DNA of 17,312 nt, from assembly GCA_030596225.1 (NCBI GenBank), contig JAUVKO010000012.1:1-17312 (forward strand). Reading direction: 5' to 3'. The notes beneath the pieces are model-generated. The model had not been told where the DNA came from and did no database searches. It was given only the letters and a program-made list of their open reading frames with translations. The stretch comes from Fidelibacterota bacterium (GTDB lineage Bacteria > Fidelibacterota > UBA8477 > JABMPR01). This document shows positions 1 to 6,561 of this stretch, in pieces. Positions within the stretch are counted from its first letter, which is position 1. Every line of letters starts with the position of its first letter. A program made the position numbers and the translations under genes.

Positions 1-139
1 ATACCATATTCACTTCCAAATGACCTTTTAAGCTGAGGAGTCATTACCCTTCGAGAGCCTCAGGGAGACAAGCAGAAGTGTCTTGCTGAGGTTCTCGAAG
101 TATGACACGTTACGTGCCACTTGGAGGTGTAATTGGTAT
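1..139. repeat. Palindromic element with ATACC-type ends and REP-like core
   Basis: The left end (1-19) and the reverse complement of the right end (121-139) match at 15 of 19 positions, both beginning ATACCA. Inside lies a strong inverted repeat: CTTCGAGAGCCTCAG at 49-63 pairs with CTGAGGTTCTCGAAG at 86-100 with one mismatch. GTCAT (40-44) also pairs with ATGAC (102-106), and AGACA (66-70) with TGTCT (79-83). The whole segment can fold into one long hairpin. The core (CCCTTCGAGAGCCTCAGGG) resembles the REP-type palindromes scattered through many bacterial genomes; that resemblance is from memory. The ends match the two 161-bp elements that follow, but the core does not. The element begins at the first base of the window, so it could continue further left. 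Confidence 0.6.
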
Positions 140-140
140 A

Positions 141-301
141 ATACCAATTGCACCTCAAATTTGCACTAAATTTCTGCATATTTTCCCGTTTTAGTGCACT
201 TAAAATTTTCACCATAGCTACCGCTATGCTTCTAATTGTGAAGCTTCTAAAACGAAAAAACATTTTGGACTTATAGCGCACCTTTGAAATACAATTGGTA
301 T
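141..301. repeat. 161-bp MITE-like hairpin element, copy A
   Basis: It begins ATACCAATTG and ends CAATTGGTAT, a perfect 10-bp terminal inverted repeat. It is exactly as long as the copy at 490-650. Ungapped hand alignment of the two gives about 108 of 161 identical positions, densest at the two ends and in the middle. The arms are complementary almost throughout, for example TGCACTA (162-168) with TAGCGCA (274-280). The tip is a small stem, CATAGC then TACC then GCTATG (213-228). No protein is encoded. The shared length, ends and fold fit a non-autonomous miniature inverted-repeat element or a structured repeat; no transposase is present in this window. One base separates it from the preceding element, giving AATTGGTAT-A-ATACCAATT across the junction. 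Confidence 0.72.
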
Positions 302-489
302 TTAACTGTCAATCCAACTACTATAAGCAAATCATCATTTATAGTCACAGAAAGATGTATTGTTTCGACGGTAAACACCTTTTTATCACATATCCCACCC
401 TGATGGAGTGAATTTTTCATTCCATAGCGGATAGGGTACTCGCTCTCTTGCCGAGACCCGTCTCTCTTTATACAAATTGGATAGGTATA
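302..489. other. Spacer between the two 161-bp elements, no assigned gene
   Basis: This 188-bp stretch separates the two 161-bp repeats. It contains a hairpin, TGGAGTGAA then TTT then TTCATTCCA (8 of 9 pairs), near 404-424. Its right border (GGTAT at 484-488, preceded by AAATTGGATA) looks like a degenerate copy of the ATACC-type end, so it may be the remnant of another element. An open minus-strand frame crosses it but starts inside the right repeat and ends inside the left one, and it has no recognisable domain. I do not call it a gene. Confidence 0.35.
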
Positions 490-650
490 ATACCAATTAC
501 ACCTCAAAACAGTCTATGCATTCTTCATCTTTTCCAGTTTTACTGCTCTTAAAATTTCAACCATAGCTCAAGCTATGCTTAAAATTTAAAGATTGTAAAA
601 CAGAAAAATCTTTTAAATTCATATAGACTCTTTTGAAGTACAATTGGTAT
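490..650. repeat. 161-bp MITE-like hairpin element, copy B
   Basis: It begins ATACCAATT and ends AATTGGTAT, and is the same length as the copy at 141-301. The arms pair along the element: AGTCTAT (511-517) is an exact reverse complement of ATAGACT (623-629), and the tip is CATAGCT, CA, AGCTATG (562-577). The 511-517 and 623-629 segments differ completely in sequence from the equivalent segments of copy A while keeping complementarity. It lies 35 bp beyond the tatA stop codon, so the hairpin may also help end transcription of the psd-pssA-tatA cluster, although no run of T residues follows a short GC-rich stem as in a classic intrinsic terminator. Confidence 0.72.
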
Positions 651-685
651 AACAGAACACGCCGACAGATGCAGGCGCTAATGTT

Positions 686-904
686 TTAGTCCTGTTTTGT
701 CTCTTCCTGAGTGTCGCCAGTCTTCGGTTCTGCAGGAGTTTTACCTGCCTTTTCAATCTCATCCGTGATACCACTCAAGGCACCTTTAAATTCACGGATA
801 CCTTTGCCAAGGCCCTTGGCCATTTCCGGCAAACGCTTGGCACCAAAGAAAACCAGTATAAATATTGCGATGATCATCAATTCCCAGCCACCAGGTAAAT
901 TCAT
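686..904 (-). CDS. tatA: Sec-independent protein translocase subunit TatA/TatE
   Basis: This 72-residue protein has the full TatA layout. A short periplasmic N-terminus leads to one membrane helix (about residues 8-20), then the hinge motif FGAKRLPE (20-27), an amphipathic helix (about 25-50, GLGKGIREFKGAL) and a charged, polar tail. TatA-family proteins oligomerise in the inner membrane to pass folded proteins bearing twin-arginine signals, together with TatC. The ATG start is well supported by AAGGAG at 911-916, six bases upstream. It is the last gene of the lipid cluster, 50 bp after the DUF4321 gene. No tatC is nearby, so its partner must lie elsewhere. TatA and TatB are hard to tell apart by length alone; the short tail favours TatA. 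Confidence 0.9.
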   Translation of the reverse strand: MNLPGGWELMIIAIFILVFFGAKRLPEMAKGLGKGIREFKGALSGITDEIEKAGKTPAEPKTGDTQEETKQD

Positions 905-954
905 GCGTTACTCCTTATTCAAACTTTTAATGTTATTTTTCAATTATCACCAAA

Positions 955-1239
955 CTAAATCCGATAGTAGCGCAGAAGATAATAGGCTACTCCCATACCA
1001 ACTACGCCCATGAAATTTACTCTCAGCGTAAATCCGAAAGTAATGGAAAAAATATGCATATCGAGGACAAATGGTTTAGTCATACCATACTTTGCTGTGT
1101 CAAAGGCAAGTGTAAAGAAATCACGTACAACACTGTCAGGCAGTATTGCAGCCGCCATATCCCCAAATACAGAGCCAATAATAGCCCCACTAAAAATCAT
1201 GAGAACAATTATCTTTACACTGCGTCGTCTGGGATCCAC
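955..1239 (-). CDS. DUF4321 family small membrane protein
   Basis: This 94-residue protein resembles the DUF4321 family, which has no established function. It has an N-terminal membrane helix (about residues 8-30, with the sequence FSGAIIGSVFGD) and a second near the C-terminus (about 65-88), separated by a loop. The start is GTG and overlaps the pssA stop by one base (TAGTG). A usable ribosome site, AAGGTG, lies just upstream at about 1246-1251. The one-base overlap implies translation coupled to pssA. The family assignment is from recognition of the pattern and position, not from a search. Its place between a phospholipid synthase and TatA suggests an inner-membrane protein, but no specific role can be assigned. 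Confidence 0.72.
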   Translation of the reverse strand: MDPRRRSVKIIVLMIFSGAIIGSVFGDMAAAILPDSVVRDFFTLAFDTAKYGMTKPFVLDMHIFSITFGFTLRVNFMGVVGMGVAYYLLRYYRI

Positions 1240-2030
1240 TATTTCACCTTAATATTCTCAGCTATCTCTCGATGACTTTTGGTCCATTTAAATAAACTTA
1301 AGAGGATTATGGTCAGAGCAATTGGAAATAACAGAAAGCCCTTACTGGCGAAAACTAGGATGATTATCAGAATTGTTGAGATAAATGCCCCCTTTTCCTT
1401 AAGAGGTCCTCTCATACTCATCTTAGGTGATTTTGAAACGGGAATCTTAGATAGCATGAGGCTGGATATAATCATAATAAAGGGCAGCACTACCTTAGCA
1501 TCTCCACCCAAATGTTTTGGAGACCACTGGAATACCGGATAGTTATGAATTTGACTCAAAAACAACCAGAGGCCAACCACTGTCATAGCCATCAGAGGCG
1601 TTGGAATACCATAAAAGCCATCCTTCTGATCATCTGCAGCTTCCAAATTGAATTTAGCTAATCGAATGGCACCCAGCATGAGGGGCATAAACGCGTAGAA
1701 TCCACCAACAATTTGCCCCAGAGGTTCAGCCCAGACCATATAAATAAATACTGATGGAGCCAGGCAAAAAGTAACAATGTCTGCCAAGGAATCAAATTGA
1801 ATACCAAAATCAGAATTAGTATCCAAAGCTCGGGCAAGCTTGCCGTCAAAACCATCAAAAATGCCACCAAAAATGATAAACCAGGCTGCCCAGAAATAAT
1901 CCCCATTAGTAGAGGATATGATTGACATAAAGCCCAGGAACATATTAAAGATAGTCAATGAATTGGGAATAAAACGTCGACGTGGATTTTCTTTAAAGGG
2001 GACTTTTTGACGAGGTGCTTTTCGAGGCAT
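1239..2030 (-). CDS. pssA: CDP-diacylglycerol-serine O-phosphatidyltransferase
   Basis: This enzyme transfers the phosphatidyl group of CDP-diacylglycerol to L-serine, giving phosphatidylserine and CMP in the inner membrane. The CDP-alcohol phosphotransferase motif is complete: D59, D62-G63, A66-R67, G76, D80 and D84 in the spacing DxxDGxxAR-8x-GxxxDxxxD. Around it are several hydrophobic segments typical of the type II (Bacillus-like) integral membrane form, and the length of 263 residues fits. I start at ATG 2030. An in-frame TTG at 2036 would overlap the psd stop (TTGA) and add two residues. Neither has a strong ribosome site, which agrees with coupling to psd. Its product is the substrate of the decarboxylase encoded just upstream. 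Confidence 0.92.
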   Translation of the reverse strand: MPRKAPRQKVPFKENPRRRFIPNSLTIFNMFLGFMSIISSTNGDYFWAAWFIIFGGIFDGFDGKLARALDTNSDFGIQFDSLADIVTFCLAPSVFIYMVWAEPLGQIVGGFYAFMPLMLGAIRLAKFNLEAADDQKDGFYGIPTPLMAMTVVGLWLFLSQIHNYPVFQWSPKHLGGDAKVVLPFIMIISSLMLSKIPVSKSPKMSMRGPLKEKGAFISTILIIILVFASKGFLLFPIALTIILLSLFKWTKSHREIAENIKVK

Positions 2031-2032
2031 AA

Positions 2033-2671
2033 TCAATCCATTCTCGCCAGCACAGTTAATCCCCCACGCACCGGCTCCTTGAGTTCTACCAATACTTTTG
2101 CTGATCTGGGAAAAATGACATCCATGCGACTTCCGAATTTTATCATGCCATAACGATCACCCTGAGTAACCTCATCATCTTCACGTAAGTAATTAATGAT
2201 CCTGCGGGCTAAAATACCGGCAATTTGGGAATATTTTACTCTGAGCAGATCATTCTCCATCCCAACAACACTCTGCTCGTTCACCTCAGAGGCATCCTCT
2301 GCATACGCTGCTTTAAAAGCGCCGTATTTATAATTTACAAAGGCAATCTTACCACTTATGGGTACTCGATTGATGTGCACATTTAAAGGTGAAAGGAACA
2401 TAGTGACTTTTATAGCTTCCCCAACATAATCATCGTTAACATTCTTAATCTCAACAATTACCCCATCACCGGGGCTTAGAATATGTCTGGGGTTCTGTTG
2501 AATCTCTCGTTCAGGATCCCTGAAAAAATATAAAGTGAAAATTAATAGCAAGCCACTGACCATAGATGGAATTTTCCAATACAGTGACCCGCCGGTAAAA
2601 AACGAGATTGTCGTCAGGATAAGAGTAATTCCTAAGATAATTGCAATATTTGAATATCCTTCACGAGCCAT
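2033..2671 (-). CDS. psd: Phosphatidylserine decarboxylase proenzyme, short form
   Basis: Psd converts phosphatidylserine to phosphatidylethanolamine using a pyruvoyl group made by self-cleavage. This 212-residue protein is of the short (archaetidylserine decarboxylase-like) type. It has two N-terminal membrane helices (about residues 8-27 and 33-50), a conserved SPGDG (66-70), and LSPLNVHINRVP (93-104) with H99. The cleavage motif is FGSRMD, where cleavage between G180 and S181 would generate the pyruvoyl end of the small chain. The ATG start at 2671 is preceded by a purine-rich GAGAGGA, but about 15 bases away, which is longer than ideal. It is the first gene of the psd-pssA-DUF4321-tatA cluster and follows a 355-bp gap, so a promoter probably lies in that gap, though I see no clear consensus. 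Confidence 0.92.
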   Translation of the reverse strand: MAREGYSNIAIILGITLILTTISFFTGGSLYWKIPSMVSGLLLIFTLYFFRDPEREIQQNPRHILSPGDGVIVEIKNVNDDYVGEAIKVTMFLSPLNVHINRVPISGKIAFVNYKYGAFKAAYAEDASEVNEQSVVGMENDLLRVKYSQIAGILARRIINYLREDDEVTQGDRYGMIKFGSRMDVIFPRSAKVLVELKEPVRGGLTVLARMD

Positions 2672-3026
2672 AAGCGATACTATAAGTCCTCTCTATTATC
2701 GTCCAGTGCTATCTACATAACCCGACTATGCTCTTTAAGCTTGGGTCTACGCTTTCAGCTACGCCCACACAAGACGTCTCGGTTATCCGCACACTGGCTT
2801 TTACAGCATATCGCGCCAAAGCAGAATCTCAGCCTTTATCAGGCGTAACCCTGGCATTTTCTGCGCAGGCGGATAAACCGTGCAAAGATAAGTACACCTA
2901 CCCAAAATAAAACACGCATTTATCCTTGTAAGGAAGACATTTGTACATTGGTTTCCGCTACTATATCCAAGGGTATCAAAAACATAATGGTTCTCATGTC
3001 ATATTAGCTGATGATTCTGCTTTTAA
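2672..3026. other. 355-bp intergenic region, no convincing gene
   Basis: This is the largest gap inside the gene-dense part. It lies between the htrA stop and the psd start, so it should hold the end of one transcript and the promoter of the next. Roughly 2740-2890 looks richer in G+C than the flanks. An open plus-strand frame of 60 codons (2728-2910) crosses it and carries a weak internal repeat (TLAFTA and TLAFSA, 19 residues apart), but it has no ribosome site and opposes every other gene. On the minus strand a 26-codon frame (2839-2919) preceded by AAGGA could encode a small hydrophobic peptide. GGTTATCCGC (2780-2789) is nearly inverted at GCGGATAAACC (2869-2879). I see no tRNA and no clear intrinsic terminator. 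Confidence 0.5.
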
Positions 3027-4253
3027 CTAGGGAGTGTCAGGCAGAGTAGTTTCGCCAAGAGTGATTGAAATATCCTTGCGTTCATTTCGACGAAGAATAT
3101 TGAGGAGCAGTTGATCTCCACTCTTTAAATTTTGACTAATAAAATAGGCGAAAATATCATCAGTAGTTTGTATTCCCTGGCCTTCCAAGCCTACTATAAG
3201 ATCCCCTACTTCAATTCCCCCACGTTGCGCCGGGGATCCGTTTTTTACGGCTTTTGCCACAACACCAGTAGAAATATTCAAGTCAAGTAGCTGGGCTATC
3301 CGAGCATCGTTATTATGATAAACAATACCGGTTGAGTAGTTCCGATCGACAAAGCCTTTACTACGTAATTCATCAATAATGACCATGGCTCGATTAATTG
3401 GCAGCGCAAAGCCAATTCCAATTGATCCGCTGTTATTACCTCCGGAAAAAATGAAGGTGTTGATCCCAATCACCTTGCCCTCCGAATTGACCAGGGGTCC
3501 CCCGCTATTTCCTGAATTGATTGAAGCATCAGTTTGGATCATATCCTGATAGACCCGACCTGATTGTTGAAATCCGAAATCCATATGCAAACTGCTGATA
3601 ATTCCAGCAGTGGCTATTGGCATCCGGCTTTCGCTAAAGAGTCCAAAGGGATTCCCAATGGCGATGATCCATTCTCCCATTATGATCTCATCTGAATTAC
3701 CCAATTGCGCTGCATGATATTTTCCCGGATCATTGATCTTGATCAGAGCCAGATCTGTCTTCTCATCTATCCCGATCAATGAAGCTTTATATTGAATCCC
3801 ATCAGCAAGTGTCACAGTAATATCAACAGCGTTCTCAACCACATGGGCATTAGTGATAATAAAGCCTTTCTCGTCATATATGAAACCCGAGCCAATAGAT
3901 GGTACTTTTTCCTGAAACCAGCGCGGTGTCCCCGGCATCATGAACCGCCAGAATGGATCAGCCATCACCGGTGACTGTGAATAGCGGATTTGAGTAACCG
4001 ATATTCCCACTACAGCGGGTGATATATCAGCAATCCCACGCGTTATCGCTGTTTCTCTGGATTCCCCAAGAGATATTTTTGCAGGAATATCTGTATCAGA
4101 ACGATGCTCAGGTACAGCGATATCAGGGCTTTCAACTACAGGATCAGTTTCTGGCGTTTTAGATAACTGCCAATTCCTGATCTCTCGCAATGAGAGGGTC
4201 AACATGCCCAGAAAAAGGGCCAGAGCAAAAATTAGTGTTGTTATTTTCTTCAT
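3027..4253 (-). CDS. HtrA/DegQ-family periplasmic serine protease
   Basis: This trypsin-like protease of the HtrA family degrades or refolds damaged envelope proteins. A signal peptide or signal anchor (residues 1-21) targets it across the inner membrane. The catalytic triad is complete: H137 in TNAHV, D167 in KTDLAL and S250 in GNSGGP. A single PDZ domain occupies about 310-400 (KNGSPAQRGGIEVGDLIVGLEGQ). Having one PDZ rather than two makes the 408-residue protein closer in plan to DegS or the Gram-positive HtrA type than to DegP. The loop around 91-116 is rich in aromatic and proline residues, as in the LA loop of the family. It lies 36 bp after truA and is the last gene of the long yicC-led run. 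The ATG start lacks a strong ribosome site. Confidence 0.93.
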   Translation of the reverse strand: MKKITTLIFALALFLGMLTLSLREIRNWQLSKTPETDPVVESPDIAVPEHRSDTDIPAKISLGESRETAITRGIADISPAVVGISVTQIRYSQSPVMADPFWRFMMPGTPRWFQEKVPSIGSGFIYDEKGFIITNAHVVENAVDITVTLADGIQYKASLIGIDEKTDLALIKINDPGKYHAAQLGNSDEIIMGEWIIAIGNPFGLFSESRMPIATAGIISSLHMDFGFQQSGRVYQDMIQTDASINSGNSGGPLVNSEGKVIGINTFIFSGGNNSGSIGIGFALPINRAMVIIDELRSKGFVDRNYSTGIVYHNNDARIAQLLDLNISTGVVAKAVKNGSPAQRGGIEVGDLIVGLEGQGIQTTDDIFAYFISQNLKSGDQLLLNILRRNERKDISITLGETTLPDTP

Positions 4254-4289
4254 ACTATTTCAGTTTGATCATCGGCTCGAATATAAACT

Positions 4290-5081
4290 TTATTCAACTG
4301 GCGAGGCAAGCCTCTGCTGATCAACCATCCAGTCCAGCTGAAATTTTTCCGGATAACTGACTCTCATTAATGCCAAACCTTTGGCCGGTGCCGTAACTGC
4401 ATGCGCCTGCCGGTGAGGAACATCCAGCAAATTGATAAATTGATCCTTTTCCCACTTTCCACGAGCAACCTCAATCATACTGCCAACCAGCATGCGAACC
4501 ATGTGGTGAAGAAAACGATCTCCCTGTATGTGAAAACTTAAGTGAGTGGCAGATTCTACCTGCCAGGTAGCATCACTGATATTACAGTTCATATTCTCAG
4601 TCTCCGTCCCGGCATAACAAAAACTTGAGAAATCATGGGTCCCCAGAATTAGACCTGCTGCTTGATGCAACTCTTCAATTATTAAGGGAAAACGTACATA
4701 CCACTGGAAATTCCTACGCATAACATTTTGAGCCAGATTAACTTCATATCTGTATCTGCGCAGTTTCGCTGCAAAACGACTATGAAAATCAGCAGCAACT
4801 CTCTGAGAAGCAATTACTCTAATATCATCGGGTAAATGCCTATTTACCGCCATCCAAATGCTACGATCCGGGATAGATGAGTCTTCAATATCAAAATGAG
4901 CAACCTGTCCCAAAGCATGAACTCCACTATCAGTACGACCCGACCCCACAAGCCCGATCGGTTTTCCAAATACAGTTTCCAAAGCCTTTTCAAGGATACC
5001 TTGTACCGTATGAGGGTCGACCTGTACCTGCCAACCATAGTAGTTTGTACCATCATACTGGATAAGCAAAGCTACCCTCAT
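4290..5081 (-). CDS. truA: tRNA pseudouridine(38-40) synthase
   Basis: TruA isomerises uridines 38, 39 and 40 in the anticodon arm of many tRNAs. The catalytic aspartate is D51 in the motif GRTDSGVHALGQVAHFD, and the start MRVALLIQYDGTNYYGWQ is typical of the family. SFCYAG and the late segment FLHHMVRMLVGSMIEVARGKW are also characteristic. I choose the ATG at 5081, giving 263 residues, although the frame stays open 15 codons further upstream. That start matches the family N-terminus and overlaps the ecfT stop as ATGA (5078-5081), indicating translational coupling. Placing truA directly after ecfT is a common order in other bacteria, where the ECF transporter ATPases usually come first; those are missing here. 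Confidence 0.96.
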   Translation of the reverse strand: MRVALLIQYDGTNYYGWQVQVDPHTVQGILEKALETVFGKPIGLVGSGRTDSGVHALGQVAHFDIEDSSIPDRSIWMAVNRHLPDDIRVIASQRVAADFHSRFAAKLRRYRYEVNLAQNVMRRNFQWYVRFPLIIEELHQAAGLILGTHDFSSFCYAGTETENMNCNISDATWQVESATHLSFHIQGDRFLHHMVRMLVGSMIEVARGKWEKDQFINLLDVPHRQAHAVTAPAKGLALMRVSYPEKFQLDWMVDQQRLASPVE

Positions 5082-5920
5082 ACACTTACTTCCTGAACGT
5101 CTGCTATTGCAACCAACCCCAACCAAACTGTCATTCCTAACCAGATTATAACCATACGAACATCCAGAAAATACAATATCGATCCAAGTGAAAACCAGAT
5201 CATCGATGGTTTGATCAGAGAAGAGTGAGACCGCAATTCTCGTCTGACCGGTAAGCCTCTCAAAGCCAATATATCACCTGTTTTAACAGCGCGATAGATG
5301 GTATGCGCGATCATGGCCTTAAATACTCCCTGCCAGTAACTTATTTTCTGAATCAGTGTCTTTTGAGGTAATCCCGCGATGAAATAAGTCTGAAAATGGG
5401 AGAACCGCTCCCATTCACGCTTAAGTGAGGGCATAAATCGTAAGGCCAGCAGAATAAGCATCTGCAATTTATTGACCTTCAGCCCAAACCACCTTAATGG
5501 CACCAACAGGCTAGTAAGATAGGTAATGACAGCGAGACTTATTAATTGGGTCTTAAATATTGAGACAATCACAAGTGGCCAGGCAAACCGTTCCACAGCA
5601 AATAGCAGATACTGCCAATCCGACCAAATGAAACCCTCATTTAATGACCGCAAAAACATGTTTCTCATGAAGGGCGAAAATATGATTTGCAAAAGTGCCA
5701 GAAAAGTCACCAATCCCAAGATAAATGCCAATGTTTTCAGGGGTGTTGTTGATCCAATCCAGAGAATAACCAGGGTAAACAGACTTATCAGCAGATGCCA
5801 TAAAGGGAAAGAGATCATCCAAAGTGAAATAAAGATCAACAATGCTGAAAAGAAGATGGTCCACACCATCCAGGGATCGATATGGGCTATTACCAGCTTA
5901 TGTGAGTCTCTCTCAATCAA
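5078..5920 (-). CDS. ECF transporter transmembrane subunit (EcfT/CbiQ family)
   Basis: This 280-residue integral membrane protein looks like the T subunit of an energy-coupling factor transporter. Such transporters import vitamins or metal ions, with the T subunit linking two ATPases to a substrate-binding S protein. It has about five or six hydrophobic helices (near 20-40, 42-57, 62-82, 115-140, 150-162 and 240-272). The two cytoplasmic coupling regions are recognisable: ALRFMPSLKREWERF (159-173) and LALRGLP (218-224), the latter matching the A-R-G type motif that contacts the ATPases. The start appears to be TTG at 5920, 11 bases after the previous stop; a later ATG at residue 18 would remove the conserved HxxDPW segment. 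No ATPase or S component is encoded in the window. Confidence 0.82.
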   Translation of the reverse strand: MIERDSHKLVIAHIDPWMVWTIFFSALLIFISLWMISFPLWHLLISLFTLVILWIGSTTPLKTLAFILGLVTFLALLQIIFSPFMRNMFLRSLNEGFIWSDWQYLLFAVERFAWPLVIVSIFKTQLISLAVITYLTSLLVPLRWFGLKVNKLQMLILLALRFMPSLKREWERFSHFQTYFIAGLPQKTLIQKISYWQGVFKAMIAHTIYRAVKTGDILALRGLPVRRELRSHSSLIKPSMIWFSLGSILYFLDVRMVIIWLGMTVWLGLVAIADVQEVSV

Positions 5921-5931
5921 AACTGTTTCTG

Positions 5932-6552
5932 TTAAAAAGATAAGCTCAAGCGTATCCCTGTACTACCATTGCTAAATTCGGGTTGCGCTGTCAGAGATGT
6001 GTGACGTCGTTTTAAATATAATGCATCCATTGTGCTCACAAGATGGTTCAATGCAATCGCACCAAAAGAATAGGTGAGACGTTGCCTCCATAAATAACGC
6101 TGGGTCTTAATATCGAAAAAGTCCACGCGTTTTTCTGTAGATTCCCAAGACCAATATTCACCGTTCTCAGTTGAATAGATTCGATCCCACTGACGATTGC
6201 GCAACATCTGCTCATTATATTCATCCATACTATCATATTTGGACACTCGATCCAGAAAAACATCTGATTTCAACTGAGGGTCGTCGATTTGACCGTACTC
6301 AGCCGCAAAATAATAAAGATCATTTTCATGACTAATGGCTGAGGTATATGCCACACCGGCAAAAACCCATAGTATGGTTTCAATCCCATTAAAAAGATAG
6401 CCACGTGTGGATGAATTATAACTGTGTTCACCCCAACCGGGAATCAGAAAACTTTTTAACATTGGAGACTTAGGGAAAGACTGCTTAGCCTGTTCTCCAA
6501 GAACTGGAAATACTAGAATAATGGTAATCAGAACTATTTTCAGCAATTTCAT
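5932..6552 (-). CDS. DUF5683-like exported membrane protein
   Basis: A signal peptide occupies residues 1-19. It is followed by the segment PMLKSFLIPGWGEHSYNSS, which matches the P-G-x-G-(Q/E)-x-Y pattern I associate with DUF5683 and similar proteins of the FCB group. A hydrophobic stretch (about 49-66, FNGIETILWVFAGVAYTS) and another around 140-158 (TYSFGAIALNHLVSTMDAL) flank a charged, aromatic-rich central part (about 70-135). The C-terminus ends in alternating hydrophobic residues (GIRLSLSF). No catalytic motif is visible and no function is known to me. The gene sits 9 bases after its upstream neighbour, whose last codons contain the AGGAG that could serve as its ribosome site. It is a cell-envelope protein of unknown role within a housekeeping run. 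Confidence 0.65.
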   Translation of the reverse strand: MKLLKIVLITIILVFPVLGEQAKQSFPKSPMLKSFLIPGWGEHSYNSSTRGYLFNGIETILWVFAGVAYTSAISHENDLYYFAAEYGQIDDPQLKSDVFLDRVSKYDSMDEYNEQMLRNRQWDRIYSTENGEYWSWESTEKRVDFFDIKTQRYLWRQRLTYSFGAIALNHLVSTMDALYLKRRHTSLTAQPEFSNGSTGIRLSLSF

Positions 6553-6561
6553 TAGTAAAAT

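Noticed and set aside
271..507. Minus-strand open frame of 78 codons across the left repeats
   Set aside because: It begins inside one 161-bp repeat and ends inside the other, and no start signal or known domain is visible, so a functional gene is unlikely.
1..650. CRISPR array
   Set aside because: The repeats here are long palindromes present two or three times at irregular spacing, with no short direct repeats and no cas genes.
651..690. Terminator hairpin directly after tatA
   Set aside because: CGCC/GGCG (with outer AACA/TGTT) can pair but the stem is interrupted and no T tract follows; the 161-bp hairpin next to it is the better candidate for ending transcription.
2728..2910. Open plus-strand frame of 60 codons with TLAFTA/TLAFSA repeat
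   Set aside because: No ribosome site, opposite to all other genes, no recognisable domain, and only a weak internal repeat. It is kept only as a note in the gap entry.
5082..5126. Extended truA start 15 codons upstream
   Set aside because: The added residues do not match the family N-terminus and would lie inside ecfT; the ATG at 5081 gives the usual start and an ATGA overlap.
5526..5975. Long plus-strand open frame opposite ecfT
   Set aside because: It is antisense to a clear membrane-protein gene and reads as a shadow frame with no domain.
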